This document shows, piece after piece, positions 1 through 11,889 of a stretch of 64,000 nucleotides of DNA. The stretch comes from Kappaphycus alvarezii (taxonomy: Eukaryota > Rhodophyta > Florideophyceae > Gigartinales > Solieriaceae): contig NADL03000114.1 of assembly GCA_002205965.3 (NCBI GenBank), positions 186,001-250,000 on the forward strand, written 5' to 3'. The position numbers and the translations under genes are program-made. Below the pieces are notes generated by a model. The model saw only the letters and a program-made list of their open reading frames with translations. It was not told the origin of the DNA and ran no database searches. Each line of letters opens with the position of its first letter. The stretch's first letter is position 1.

Positions 1-288
1 CTATATTTTTTCCAAAATGACTTCGTAGAGCTCTATTCGGTCAAAATCACGGCTTCAACATCCGAGTTTAACGCGTCCGCACAGACAAATACCAATGATA
101 ACTCAATAAATCTAACTATCCCCTTAAAGAACCATGTTATGTAGCAATTTCTGTCGTATTTCCGCGACTAACAAGCACCACTCCGAAAACCGTTCTTTTC
201 TTTCTTCTTTGTTGTGATAAATTCGTCAAATAAGTCTCTGTGCGAGCACTTCAGCTGACCTTTTTAAGAGCTAACTTTTTTTAATGGT

Positions 289-337
289 GTAAAATGGGGG
301 ATTAATTTACTGTGGTAGATATGTGGGTTGGTATCCA
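289..337 (+). repeat. 49-bp dispersed short repeat, copy 1
   Basis: This sequence is repeated, about 90% identical, at 25,019-25,066, where it sits inside a LINE reading frame. Both copies start with gtaaa and end with ggttggtatcca. The family is unknown. It may be a minimal insertion or a fragment of a larger repeat. Confidence 0.6.
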
Positions 338-637
338 GTAAATGCCTTTGCCGATTCAAAATATACCGGACCGGTTCGACCCGTCAATACAGTATTTCAT
401 ACTGTGTTGATCCAGAATTGCTCCAATCAATCATAGAATTGGACTGTACATCTCTGAATTAAAAAGTGTGGTTTCGCCCCGGAGATGAGCGGGGGCGAGA
501 GCCGAATTTCGACCAAATGGTTTGTGCTATACCGAGCACAGTAATATGAGGGGGGGGAAGGCGAACAAGTTTGCTGTTGTTTTTGTTTTGTTTGTTGATG
601 ATGTTGTTGTTGGTGAGGGTGTGCGGGATGCAACACC

Positions 638-682
638 AGTATACTCGTGACCTGCCTGAGGTGCCCAGGTCAGGAGTATACT
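638..682. repeat. Hairpin, 17-bp inverted repeat
   Basis: Arms 638-654 and 666-682 are reverse complements at 16 of 17 positions, separated by 11 bases. The outer ends read agtatact. The downstream 100 bp repeats the word gacagtatac. It could be one end of a small inverted-repeat element. There is no evidence that it acts as a terminator. Confidence 0.55.
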
Positions 683-1425
683 GTGGACTAGCTGACAGTA
701 TACTATAGACTAGCTGAAAAATTACAGTACAGTTGCATAGCCTAACTGACAGTATACCGCACAGCACAGTAAATTAATCTAAAATATATCAATTCTAGTC
801 ATAATACGTAATGAATTGGAACTACTGTCGGTTGGCATTGTTCGGCTGACAAAAACATCTTCTAATTCTAACAAAAAGTATTGGATACATTGCGGATGGG
901 GAATTCGACATCACTTAAAATAAGAGGCCAAAGAGGATCCGAATATGATGGAAACTGCTGTAATTGAAATTTTTGATTAAAAAGTGGTGTGTTTTGGGCA
1001 TAGCCGACAACTTTTGTAGCCAAAAATAATGAACCTCTTCGAAACTTACGTCTCACACGTAAGTTTTATTTATTTAAATATCACACTCAACTTTCACTCA
1101 GTGTTACAAATTTACAACTCGGCACAGGTGGTTGCCTGAAGATCGCCGTCTACATAGATTCCACCAGTTCCTCCATAAATGTCCCCAATACAATGAGCTC
1201 AATTCCCACCTCTCACACATGTGACCACTCATTTGCCATTAAGGACGAAAGCCAAGACGTCGAACGACTCTCCTTCTCGCCAACCTGGATTGCACCACAA
1301 ACACTTGGCCTCTGGAACCCCGGCTCTCATGAACATCTCTGTTCACATCCCAGACAATGATCTAGCATGAGAGCCCCTTTTCATTGGAAGGCCAATGATT
1401 CACCTCCTCCGCGTGGACACGCCAA

Positions 1426-3285
1426 ATGTACTTGACTACAACAAGTTTGCTCTTGTCGGTCGACCTGAAGAATGCGTTCAACCTATGCAGCCGTGCTTCC
1501 TTTTTTAATGCAGTCCGGAACCTCTTTCCCCAGTTGCTTCCTTGGGTACTGTATTGCTACAACAACGACCCAGCGTTCCTCTGGACGGGATTCGAGACTA
1601 TACGGAGTGTTGTGGGTACTCAGCAAGGAGACCCGCTCAGCGGATTGCTTTTCGCTCTTGTACTCCACCCCATCGCCCTAAAGATCAAAGAGCTATTGTC
1701 GGGATCCCCCGACGAGGACACAGGGTTAGACACACTGCTTTTGGAGCTTTGGTATCACGACGATGGCTACATTGTAGCCAAACACGAGGATATACTCAAG
1801 GTAATCGAGGTTCTGTCTTCTCCCGAGGCCAAACGTCGTGGTCTCCATCTGGCAGTCTCGAAATGCAAAGTATGGTGGCCCACCGCCCCCTCCGCGTCGG
1901 TTCAGTCCGCATACCCCTGATATGCGGCAGGAATACAGTGCTGGTACTTCGGTTTTGAACGCGCCAATCGGCTCCCAAACGTTCATGGAACAATACTTCC
2001 TGGACCATGTATACTCCCTTGAGCCTTTACTTAACGCTGTCATGGAAATCGAGGACGCGCACGCTTCATTCCAACTACTGCGCAACTGCTTTGGGGTTTG
2101 CAAAGTGGGATACCTCTTGCGAGTTGTGCCGCCCTCCTGTACGCGGAAAGGGGCCGAATACTTCGACAGCTTAATCGAGAGGTGCTGCCGCACTTTAGCG
2201 GGTGGAATGCTAGACAACTGTATATTCAAGGAGCTGCAACTGCCCATTAAGGCACTACAGGAGAAGAAGCCGACCTTGGGAATCGGCCTCTCCTCCGCGC
2301 GAGATGTCGCCGCCGCTTCGTTTCTTGCGTCCAGCGCCGCGACGCAGCAGTTATGCGAGAAGTCTTTGCCGTCCTGTGTTCAAGACCTGACGCAGTACGA
2401 GGATGCTACAGCCGCCTTTACCGCATGGAGCGCCTCTTGTCGACCCTCAGAACGAATTCCGTTTAGCAATTTCTGCTCATCCAACCCACCATCGCAGAAG
2501 AAGCTAACAGATGCAATTCATATGGCTGTGCAAGAGGCCTTGCCGCTCGGAAACATCCGCACCCGCGCCTTCCGCGCTAGCATGTCCCTCCCCGGTGCCA
2601 AAGGCTGGGTCTACTGTGCACCTTGCCCTGGATTGAGGACGCACATCAAGAGCAAAGACTTTTCCGTGTGGTTCCAGTACTTTTGCCAAACCCCCTTATT
2701 CGCCCCAGGTACCCCTTGCCCCAAAGCAGGATGCCATGAAATGCTGGATATCTACGGGGACCACTTGCTACATTGTCGCTTTGGCTGCGAGCGGAATACT
2801 CGCCATAACAACCAGGTGACTTTACTGGGGAACGACCTTGCAAGAGCCGCCCGACGTCCATTCATCGAACCTCGTCTACACTACCAAAACAGGACGAGGC
2901 CGGATATCAGGGCGATGGGAGCCGCCGGTGGCACGGATTATTCGACGTAACCTTTGTCAACCCGCTCGCTCCCTCCCACGCAAGAGCCAGGGCTTTCAAC
3001 CCACTCACAAGCCTCAACGCAGCTCACGCAGAGAAGCAGCGGAAATACCAAGGGTTCCTTGCTGAGCTGCCTGGGAGAAACAGGCTGGTTCCTGTTCCCA
3101 TCTCAACGCTAGGAGGTTGGCATCCGGCGGTTCTCCGTCGTCAAGGAACTCGCGAAACCGTTGCCACCCGCGCAATGGAACGGTTTTCGAAGGTTAGAGC
3201 CATTCTTTTACAGCGGCACTCCGCTTTGACAGTAACCTCCAATGCCGCTTGTTTGCTGGCTGGCCTCCCTTCCACCTCCTGGTAG
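1426..3285 (+). pseudogene. LINE reverse transcriptase with C-terminal endonuclease (lineage B, copy 1)
   Basis: This is the pol gene of a non-LTR retrotransposon, which would reverse-transcribe its own RNA at a nicked target. The reading starts abruptly at RT motif A (VDLKNAFN, about 1,453), followed by GTQQGDPLS (about 1,615) and a variant active-site box YHDDG in place of YADDG (about 1,752). The thumb region contains NAPIGSQ. A Cys/His cluster (C-x4-C-x8-H-x3-C, with YGDH) lies near 2,718-2,780. It is followed by a PD-(D/E)XK-like series: RPDI (about 2,899), FDVTF (about 2,948) and EKQRKY (about 3,033). The coding sense moves from frame 1 to frame 2 near 1,850-1,910 and back to frame 1 near 2,930-2,950, ending at the stop at 3,283-3,285. 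At least two frameshifts and a missing N-terminal third make it dead. Family assignment is inference from motifs. Confidence 0.85.
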
Positions 3286-4450
3286 ATTGGAGTGCCATCT
3301 ACAGTTTTCGACGCATTGTATGGTTTCACAATTGGCTTGACAATGATACGATATCTACGCTCCGGTACAAATTTATTGGTACCAACCCCCATTTACTGTA
3401 CATTGGTATTTTGTCCGTTTCTACAGTCCTAATTTTTATGTAAACGTCGTCTGTACTACAGGGGAAATTTGGGGGGTTTTTAATCGAAAATGAGGTCAGC
3501 TGTGATATCGTGATGAGGGTACAATGTAAAGGATTGGCGGGAAGCCGTAAAAAACGCTAGAAAACTGGCTGGAGACCAGCCACCAGGGATTGGACATCGC
3601 TGCGAGAAGTGAGGAAGTTCACGCGAGCAGATAAGCATCTTTCTTAAGCGTAGTCTCTACTGGTTTCAATTGAAAAAGTTGCATCACTGCAAAGTTCGCT
3701 CTTACCCCGAGGTTTCCAGAAATGTGAAAACTTTGATTCAAATCGACTCGCCGATTGGAGACGTATGGAAAGGTTCGGGAGGTCTTGAGGCAATGGTGCG
3801 CTATAGCAGCCGGTATGTCCATACGGCCCGCTTGATGGCTAGCTTCAAGATGGCTTTGGCGGGCCTAGCTTCTTCCTTGTGCTGTGTTGCGTTGCCCTTT
3901 TGAGTCGATTGTGGTTGTCTTGACTACCGTACTTTGGGATAAAGTTCACTGTACCTTCCAAGAACAAACCTCGCCCTTTACCACTTTTACCTTGTGAATT
4001 GTACGTAAATCTGCATCGGTGCAGGGGACAATTGGACCTCTCAAACCATCGCCTCTAACCACGTCCTAATATGAGGGCAAGCATCATTTCCCCCTGACCA
4101 TCAAGCCACGTCAACCCTTCCACAGAGGAACGCTCTGCCGCACAACTCGCAGTTGATGATACACATCAACGGGCCCGAAGATGTTGGGCGTTAGAGGACG
4201 AGTTATCCCCCACCACCCCACCACCAATCAAGCCAGTCCACCCACGCAGCCCAAACCTGTAAGCCCAGGTGGCACACGCCGCAGCGGCCGAAGCACCGCC
4301 CCCTCATTCCCATACGCCCCTAACCGCCAAAACTCCGACCAAGTGAATCCCGCCACAACCCCGCAATCCCCCGAGTGGCGACACACCGCCGCTGTGAACA
4401 GCCATCAACCAGGCGGCACATGCGGGGGCAGGCGACAACCCCGTGTTCGT
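3286..4450. other. No gene recognised; LINE 3' flank and R-repeat fragment
   Basis: The first 150 bases are probably the LINE 3' untranslated region. The rest has no recognisable frame apart from short shadows. A minus-strand R-family fragment lies at about 3,900-3,990. From 4,180 the sequence becomes C-rich and leads into a tandem array. Confidence 0.45.
3900..3990 (-). repeat. R-family dispersed repeat fragment
   Basis: Read on the minus strand this resembles the R core seen at 53,275-53,425 and 47,870-47,980: a gaggtttg-like block, then cttggaaggta, then an accacaatc-ac-ca block. Similarity is patchy, so this is an old copy. Confidence 0.45.
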
Positions 4451-5230
4451 CCCCCGTACGGTCCAACCCTCACGACTCTTCCCAACCAGTCTAATCACAG
4501 CCGCTCACCCCTTGTATCAACAATCCAGCCAGCCGAATCCCGCGCAACCGTTACAGCCGCCGGACATTCACGGACCCTGTGGAACACGACGCCGACGTGA
4601 GATCGTACGCTCACCGGCGGGCGTGATTGCCGGGGTGTACGTGCCGGGGTGCAGGTTGTTCACCAAGCGGGGTCGTCAACCAGGCCAAACACGCAGCGGC
4701 AGGCAACACATCCCTTTCTCATCCGCCGCTCGGTCCCCAACTCTAAACCCACATCAAGGCCCTCATGACTCTTCCCACCCAGTCTAACCACAGCCGCTCA
4801 CCCTTGTATCAACAATCCAGCCAGCCGAATCCCGCGCAACCGTTACAGCCGCCGGACCACCACAGACGCTGTGGAACACGACGCCGACGTGAGATTGTAC
4901 GCTCACCGGCGGGCGTGATTGCCGGGGTGTACGTGCCGGGGTGCAGGTTGTTCACCAAGCGGGGTCGTCAACCAGGCCAAACACGCAGCGGCAGGCAACA
5001 CATCCCTTTCTCATCCGCCGCTCGGTCCCCAACTCTAAACCCACATCAAGGCCCTCATGACTCTTCCCACCCAGTCTAACCACAGCCGCTCACCCCTTGT
5101 ATCAACAATCCAGCCAGCCGAATCCCGCGCAACCGTTACAGCGGCCGGACCACCACAGACGCTGTGGAACACGACGCCGACGTGAGATTGTACGCTCACC
5201 GGCGGGCGTGATTGCCAGGGTGCACGTGGC
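4450..5230. repeat. Tandem repeat, period about 292 bp, 2.6 copies
   Basis: The marker gactcttccca starts near 4,474, 4,767 and 5,059, giving periods of 293 and 292. Units two and three are nearly identical, and the third stops after about 165 bp at the change to G-rich DNA near 5,225. The unit is GC-rich. Open frames through it come from the absence of stop codons in C-rich sequence and are periodic with the unit. I do not think it codes for protein. Confidence 0.85.
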
Positions 5231-7990
5231 GTGATGCAGGGGGTTTAGGCGGCGGGGTCGCGGGGGACGACTCGAGGCGTGTGAGGAAGAAGGGCGGCAC
5301 GGGTGGTTGAGGGAGACACGGGGCGGGCGGGGGTGATGGGCGGGTGGAAGAAGGGGTGGTGATAGGGTAGTGTTTGGCTGTTTGCGGGGTGTGTGGGGAG
5401 TGTGGTGGGTTGGGGTGGAGAGGTGGTGTGGATGTGATGTGTCATTGTGTGGAATGGTGAAATGGCAGGGTGCGAGAGGGGGGGGGGACGAGGGCTGGTG
5501 ATGTGGAGTGTTTGTGACGGGGGAAAGGTGGGGGTGATGAGCGGTGAGAAGGGCGGTGTTGGGAGAGTTTCAGTAGCGAGATGGGAGAATGGACTTGCCC
5601 ACGTCGTGTGGGGATGATGAGGCGGTCATGGGAGGTTGGAGGCTGAGGGGTCGCGAGGCTGGCTGGCGGGGTAGAGCGGGAAGGGTCGAGAGGCGAGTCG
5701 ATTTAAATACTGTACAGTGCTGGACAGGCTCAGCAGCAGGAGTAGGAGGGTGTCGCCGATCGCTAGTACAATCGACATTACAGTGATAAGCTTACAGCGA
5801 CGTCCCCGCACACACGAAAGAAGCAATTCTGCCAACCAATCCAAAGGCGCCACTTGCAAATAGCCGGCGGCACATTGGCCCGTGGGTGCCGTGGTGCAAG
5901 GCTGGCCGCGACACAACGATCGGCGTGCGCCAATCGTTGCCAAACGGATCCAACGCTTGCCCAATCGCTGCAGCGACGCGTGTCCGATCGGCCGTCGCAC
6001 AGGCCGCCGCCGCGCTCAAGGCGCCCATGTGCCGTTTGCAAAGGGGTGCACCACTGGCCGCCCGGTGAGCCCCGCTTGCAAATGCGTATAAATGCCCTCC
6101 CTCCCTCGCCCCGCGCATCGATCCAACCCTTCCCGGCAGGGGCGTGGTGGACATCCCCGCTGCGTCCCTGCCTTTGCCTGTGTGGGAGATGGGGGAGGGA
6201 AGATCACATCATCGTATCGGCGGCCTCCCCCCGCCCTCCCTCGGCCTCTTTTTTTCCGAAATGTCACGGTACCATTTATCCTGCAGGGCGTCAAAAGCCC
6301 TGCCCGCACATCCAATCCTCTCCACTCCCCGGGAATCGCGCCTCGAACAAAGACCATCTTTCTAGCTCCCTTTCTTCTTCCCCGAGTTTTCCCCAGGCAA
6401 ACAATCCAAGCCTCAACACTCTCCGACTGCACCGCCCCCGCCCCACCACGTCCCCGCCCTCCCCCCCCTCGAATCACCCATCCACTCTCCCCATCCACCC
6501 CCTTTCATCCCCCCGACCCGCTCTGCCGCCCCAAACCCCCGTCAACCTGTTCCACTCTCCCCCCCGACATCCTACCGCTCTATCCCATCCTATCGTCCCA
6601 CCGCACCTCCCCCCACCACCACGACACCCTCCACGCACCCCCACCACACGCAGAAACGCTGCGTGCGGGTCGCGCAAGATTCCGCCCGCAAGCATACAAA
6701 GCTTCTGTCAGACGTCAAGCACAAGGAAAAAGACTCTGCCGCTCCGCAGCCGTCGTCGACTATGCCTCCGTCGGAAAAACATCGCGCATGAAAAAGGCGG
6801 AGTTTGACACATCCGCTTCTGGCCGACTGATGGAACACGGCAAGACGTGCGGCGCGGGTTGGGTAGGCTGTGACGACGTCGTTTGAATGTGGTGGGTTGG
6901 GATGCGGGGTGTGGTGCGTGGTCTTTGTGGACTTTGTTTAACCGATGAGAGGTGTCGATTTGGAGGGTTGTGGTGTGGATGCAGGAGGGATGCGCTCTGG
7001 GTCTTTTTTCTACGGGGGCATTTTGGGTGCCCGCGCGTGGGACAGGTTGTGCTGTGTCGCGGGGATTGTAGAGGGGATGTGTTTTGGGGGGATGGCGTTG
7101 GTATGCAGTTGTGGAGCGTGGATCGGGTCGGTCGCGCAAAATTCGCACCGGGTTTGGGAGTTTCATGCTGTGCCAGGTGGATGGGTTGAGGGGTGGTGGT
7201 GGTGGATTGGAGCGGAGGGGGGTTTGGAGGGGGCTGGTATGTGTGGATGGTGTGGGTGGGTTGGTTTGGGGCGGGGGTGGCGGGGTTGTCACTTTTGTTT
7301 GTGCAATGCAAGTGGATTTGCAATAGCGACGTATTCGGGATTGTGCATGAGAATCGTTGCCGGTTGGACTTTTTTTTTTTTATTTGATGAGCATGGCGAT
7401 CGACTTTGGCATGAATGCATCCGAGAGTTGATGCGAGAAGATATGCGTACGCCCAGAGTTGTGGCGGTTGATTCACGGCCTGCTGTCCTCTGAGATGGAG
7501 GACTCCAACAAAGGAGGCGACGAGAGCCAACGGCCCGTAGTCGAAGAATATTATAATATCCGTAAGACCTTGACCTTGTTGCAAACATTGTGAATGGACA
7601 TTGTGAATGGACCGTGGTTGGAGTATTGCAGCTGCGGTTGCGCAAGTGGTGTTGGGTGTGGGAATGGTGTAGTGAGTGGAGAGACTGTTGAGAGGCGAGA
7701 TTTGCGGGATGGGAACAAGGTGGGCTGTATGGAACGTAGCAACAGAGCGACTGGACGGGCGTCACAGTTGATCAAGAAGGAGGGTGGAGTGTGTCGGTTG
7801 TTTGAACGACGGGCGATGTGGGTATGGCGTCGCGGTGGGTGACGATGGGCATTGTCAGCCCAGCTTGGCCAGCATCAAGTGGTACGAGGTAGGACGGTTT
7901 CACGTAGGGGTCGGATGATGGAGGAAAGTGCTATAAATGAATACTGTGACTCGGAAAATATCATTGCACGTAGACTGCCAAGCGCCCCAC
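5230..7990. other. Strand-skewed GC-rich region without a recognised gene
   Basis: The plus strand is strongly G/T-rich at about 5,230-5,700, C-rich at about 6,200-6,700, G/T-rich at about 6,880-7,330, then mixed to 7,990. Overlapping long open frames occur on both strands and encode Pro/Ser/His- or Gly/Trp-rich strings with no domain. They look like by-products of base skew. A T-run of about 12 bases lies near 7,369-7,381. I see no promoter, intron pattern or motif that supports a gene. Confidence 0.5.
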
Positions 7991-7991
7991 C

Positions 7992-10983
7992 ATGCCATTC
8001 CACCACGGGGGCACTAGGCTCAAGCAATCCGGATATCTTGATCTCCTCCGACCACCTACGCTGCACCACCTCCCCCATCCTCAAGGGGCTCCCGAATTGT
8101 CCGTGCGGGCAGCGGAAGGTGTCCCCGCCCACCGGTCCGCAGGGGAACAGAAGCCCTTCATCCTCTTGTTAATCAAGCTAGTCCGTGCCGCGGCCCATGC
8201 TCGCGGCGATGACGCAACGTACCGCGCTTTTCTCCACCTCCACATGCTCCCCACTGCGGTCATGCGTCGGACCCTCCGCGGCGAGGACGGTTGGCAGCAT
8301 CCGAAGGGCCAACGTGAAGCGCTGAGTGCTCGCATTCGGCGGGCCCATACCAGCAACGAGTGGGCCGCCCTCTGGTCTGAAGCAATGCAGGCACACCACG
8401 CCCGAACTGAGTGGACAGAGCAGCACCGCCCATTGCCTCAGTCCAGCAGCACGCGCCGAGCACGGCGCGCCCAAGTGCTGTGCGCCGATGCCCGCTACGC
8501 CAAGGCTATGCGGTCCCTCCACAACGCACCATTGGCGGATGTCAACGACCCGCAGACCATCCAATCGCTTCGCACCCTACACCACCGCCGAGGTGCCCTA
8601 TCGCACCGCTTCCGCCTGACAGCCTCCCACCTCCTCCAGATGTCACACCGGATGCCGTCGAGTTTGCAGTCCACCGTATCTCGCGTGATACGTCTGCTGG
8701 GCCTGACCGCACGCCGTCGCGTTGGTTTCACCTCCTAGTCAAGACACCCATCAGCCCAGAAGCTGGAATCACGGGCAAAGGGGTCCTCACCCAGCTCGTC
8801 ACAGCTGCTACGCTGCTGCCTATCCAGCCAAAGCCCGGCAAGATCCGGCCCATCGCCGTCGGGTCAGTACTCTCCGTCGTCTGGTCACAAAGACGCTGCT
8901 CCCAGCTGCAATCGACGACACTCGCGCCTTCCTAGCCCCGTTCCAATTGGCAAACGGGATCAGGGCTGGAATGGACGCAATCGTCCATGGGTTCTCCCGC
9001 CGACGCGACACCGCAACGGTCCTTGTTGACGCGCACAACGCCTTCAACCTCGTGGGTCGCCAGTCAATGTTGGACCGGTTGCCCTCGCTAGCACCGGGCC
9101 TTGCCCGGTTCGTCAATATGATATACGGCCGCACGCAGCCGCAACTGATTGTGCCGAACCGTCACAAAACCACACTGCAAAGTGCACAAGGGACCCAACA
9201 AGGCGACCCGGCCAGCATGCTCCTGTTCTCCCTAACGATCCAGCCGCTCATCCGCCGGATCGCCACAGAGACAGGTGTAGTCATGAATCACTGGTATGCC
9301 GACGATGGGACCCTGATGGGGTCTCTCCCCGAGCTCCGAAAAGCGACCCGCTTACTCCGCGACGAGGGACCTGCATACGGCCTCCACCTCAACGCCGCCA
9401 AAACACGCGTTTTCTGGCCCACTGTCCCGCGGCCAGAACGCGAGGCGTTCCTTCGCGAGTTCCGCCTTGCCGAGTGCTCCTCCGACGGGTTTGAACTACT
9501 GGGAGCTCCAATAGGCAACCGCCGGTTCACTCAATCGTTCCTGCAAGGCAAGACCGACAGTTGCCGCCGCACCCTCGAGTTGCTGCTCATGGTTGACGAC
9601 CCTCGGGCCCGCTTCCACATGCATCGCCTGTGCGCGTCGGCCTGCCTGGTGGAGCACGCTTTCAAGCTCGCTGACCCGACGGACGCCCGTCCAGCCGCCG
9701 ACGCTTTCGACACCCAGCAACGGTAGTTCTTCTCGGAGCTTCATGGAATCACGCTGACTGATAAAGCGTGGTCCCAGGCTACCTTGCCCTTCCGACATGG
9801 TGGTCTCGGCTTCACGCTACTTGAGCCATTCCTGCATGGTGCTGTTGCCGCAAGCTCATTGACGCGGCACCTGCTCGCGTCAGGACTGGGACTCACATCG
9901 GACCACGCTCCACTGCCCTCACTGGAACCCGCTTCCGTCACGACAAGAACTTTTTCCTTATCCCTATGCACGAGTTTGTGCTCCACATCCCCGGCCTTCC
10001 ATACTCCGCTGACCTGGGCTCCTTCGACCCGCTTCCCCTTTCTGCAGCGCACACACGCGTCCAAACCTACCTAAAGGGTGTGCAGCAGGAGGCTCGGGCC
10101 AAGGTACACTGGACAGACAAGGTAATGGGCTCGCTGCCCGAATCCCGATGACCACACCGCCGCCGCAGTGCGGGACCGGATCCGCGGCCTGGCATTCCGC
10201 AATGGCCCTGGTGCCGCCTTCCTGTTCGCACATCCCTCCGCCGACACGGAAGTGTCTGCCGTACACTGGAAGATCATGATACGACGTTTTCTCGGGCTGT
10301 CCGTTTATGACGACTCGCTTCCTCGGAACTGCGAGCATTGTAAACACCCGATGGACAGCTGGGGAGATCACGCAGCCGACCTGTGCCCATCTGGATTCGG
10401 TCGCAAACACCGGCATAACTCGCTACGCAACTTCATCGCCGGTCGTATCGCCCGCGCAGCAGGCCTTGACTGCCAGTTGGAGGCCCCACTCCTTGTCCCA
10501 GGTACTGAGCTTCGACCCGCTGACATGCTTGTCCACCCACCGCTTGCCCCCGACGGGAACGACGTCCGCCCATTGCCTGTGATGTCACCGTCGTCTCTCC
10601 GTTCAAGGACAACGTACGAGCGCGGGCCACCCGCGAAGTGGGGGGTGCCGCGCGGCTATCGCTCACCGCAACAAGGTGACTGACCTGGAACGAAAATTTT
10701 CGCGGCGTCTGCCTCCGCCTCAGAAAACCTGAGCCCCCAACTTTGAAATTCCAGCGCTGGCGTTTGATTCCCTGGGGCCACCTTCGCCTGCCACCTTCCT
10801 CTTCGTAGAGGGTCTTCTGCCGCGCATTGCGGGAGAAGTTCGGCACCCCTGTCGGAGTGATCCGCAAGCGCGTGTTGAGTCGCATCAGTTGCACTATCTG
10901 GTCGTTGGTCGTCAGTTGCGCAAGCTATTTTCTCGCGCATGTCCCTGCACGTGGACGACGTGGACCATCCTGTTAGCTCTTAG
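7992..10983 (+). pseudogene. LINE pol gene with RT and restriction-like endonuclease (lineage A, copy 1)
   Basis: This is the most complete lineage A copy. An Arg/Ala-rich N-terminal region (7,992-8,560) is followed by RT: RPIAVGS (about 8,848), VDAHNAFN (about 9,027), GTQQGDPAS (about 9,192) and WYADDG (about 9,292), then LLGAPIGN (about 9,499). The Cys/His cluster CEHC...GDH...C with RKHRHN follows near 10,331-10,420. The endonuclease part shows RPADML (about 10,518), CDVTVVS (about 10,576) and a C-terminal FEIPALAFD stretch (about 10,743), which fits the end of a PD-(D/E)XK nuclease domain. The sense moves between frames near 8,560, 8,860, 9,950, 10,150 and 10,580, and there is an in-frame stop at 9,724-9,726, so it is a pseudogene with about six breaks. 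AATAAA near 11,006 is a plausible polyadenylation signal. Confidence 0.85.
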
Positions 10984-11100
10984 CTAGCATTATAGATACT
11001 TAATGCAATAAATTTACACCATGTGGACAAACGCGATCGCCTCCCGCCACACCTGTGCACGTGGCCGACGTGGGCCACCTGGCTTACACTCGATTGCTTA
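10984..11100 (+). repeat. LINE lineage A 3' untranslated end with a diverged direct repeat
   Basis: A block reading tgcacgtggacgacgtgg near 10,945 recurs in diverged form, tgcacgtggccgacgtgg, near 11,054. The spacing is about 108 bp. AATAAA lies between the blocks. This fits the 3' untranslated tail of the preceding LINE or a tandem duplication of it. Confidence 0.45.
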
Positions 11101-11135
11101 CAGTTATGCTGCTCCTAGTGTATATCCAGTGTTCA

Positions 11136-11830
11136 CTACAGTATGTTGTGCACTTTATCATAATATTCTATGAAGAAAGCAAGTTCGGCGTGTAAGGCGC
11201 AGAAGATGCGCCAGTTGAGGGAGCGGGAGGCGTCGGGCGATGTTGCGTTCAAGGGTTGTGACCTTATCGCGGACCGCCAGTTCAGCAGCGCCTCCGGCAA
11301 CCTGGGTCGCCTTGGTGCGAACTGCCGCCTGAAACGGTGAGACGACAGTGATGTCACAGGCAATGGGGCGCAACGCTGTGCCTTCCGGGGTTGGGGACCG
11401 TTGTACAAGGATATCGGCGGGCTGGAGCTCAGTGCCCAGCACGAGGAACGCAACCTCTTGCCGAGTATCCAGACCCGCCACGCGGGTAACGTGTGTCGCA
11501 ATCGCCTTACAGAGCGAGTTATGGCGGTGACGGCGGCCGAAACCAGGGCAGCAGAGGTCGGCGGTGTGATCCCCGAGGGTGTCCAAGGGGTGGTCACAGT
11601 GGTGGCAGTTGAGGGCCATGGTGTCATCATACACCGGCAGTGAGAGATGACCGCAGAGCATGGCCAGTGTGTGGTGTGGACCTTCGTAGTTGCCGTGGTG
11701 TAAGCGAAGGAAAACGCCGCAGCGGGGCTGCGGCGGAACGTTAAGCCACGGATGCCATGTCGAATGTCGGCGTCGCTATGGGCGGTCGGGTTTGCGCCAT
11801 TCGGCCAGGAGTCGTCGACTCCCACTCATG
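11136..11830 (-). pseudogene. LINE 3' fragment (lineage A, copy 2), 5'-truncated
   Basis: The minus strand encodes the C-terminal part of the lineage A protein. CHHC...GDH...C with RRHRHN is followed by QPADIL and CDITVVS, then the end LERNIARRLP, which matches LERKFSRRLP of the 8-11 kb copy. The frame at 11,158-11,661 stays open for 167 codons, so this piece is less damaged than copy 1. It lacks the whole reverse transcriptase, the usual outcome of 5' truncation during LINE insertion. The 3' end is near 11,100-11,140. Confidence 0.85.
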
Positions 11831-11889
11831 GCCTACTCTACCGTTAAGCGTCGAGCATCCATCCTCGCGTTAGCAACGATTAATGGCTA

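Larger units (their letters stand above)
1..1420. other. No gene recognised; left flank
   Basis: I see no convincing gene. The stretch holds short low-complexity runs, one hairpin (638-682) and a 49-bp sequence (289-337) that recurs at 25,019-25,066. Open frames here are short and have no recognisable motif. From about 1,130 the composition becomes similar to the LINE that follows, but no reverse-transcriptase motif can be read before 1,430. Confidence 0.5.

Noticed and set aside
5792-6886. Long overlapping frames on both strands as genes
   Set aside because: Frames of 120-317 codons overlap on both strands with low-complexity Pro/Ser/Arg content, which is what skewed GC-rich DNA gives by chance.
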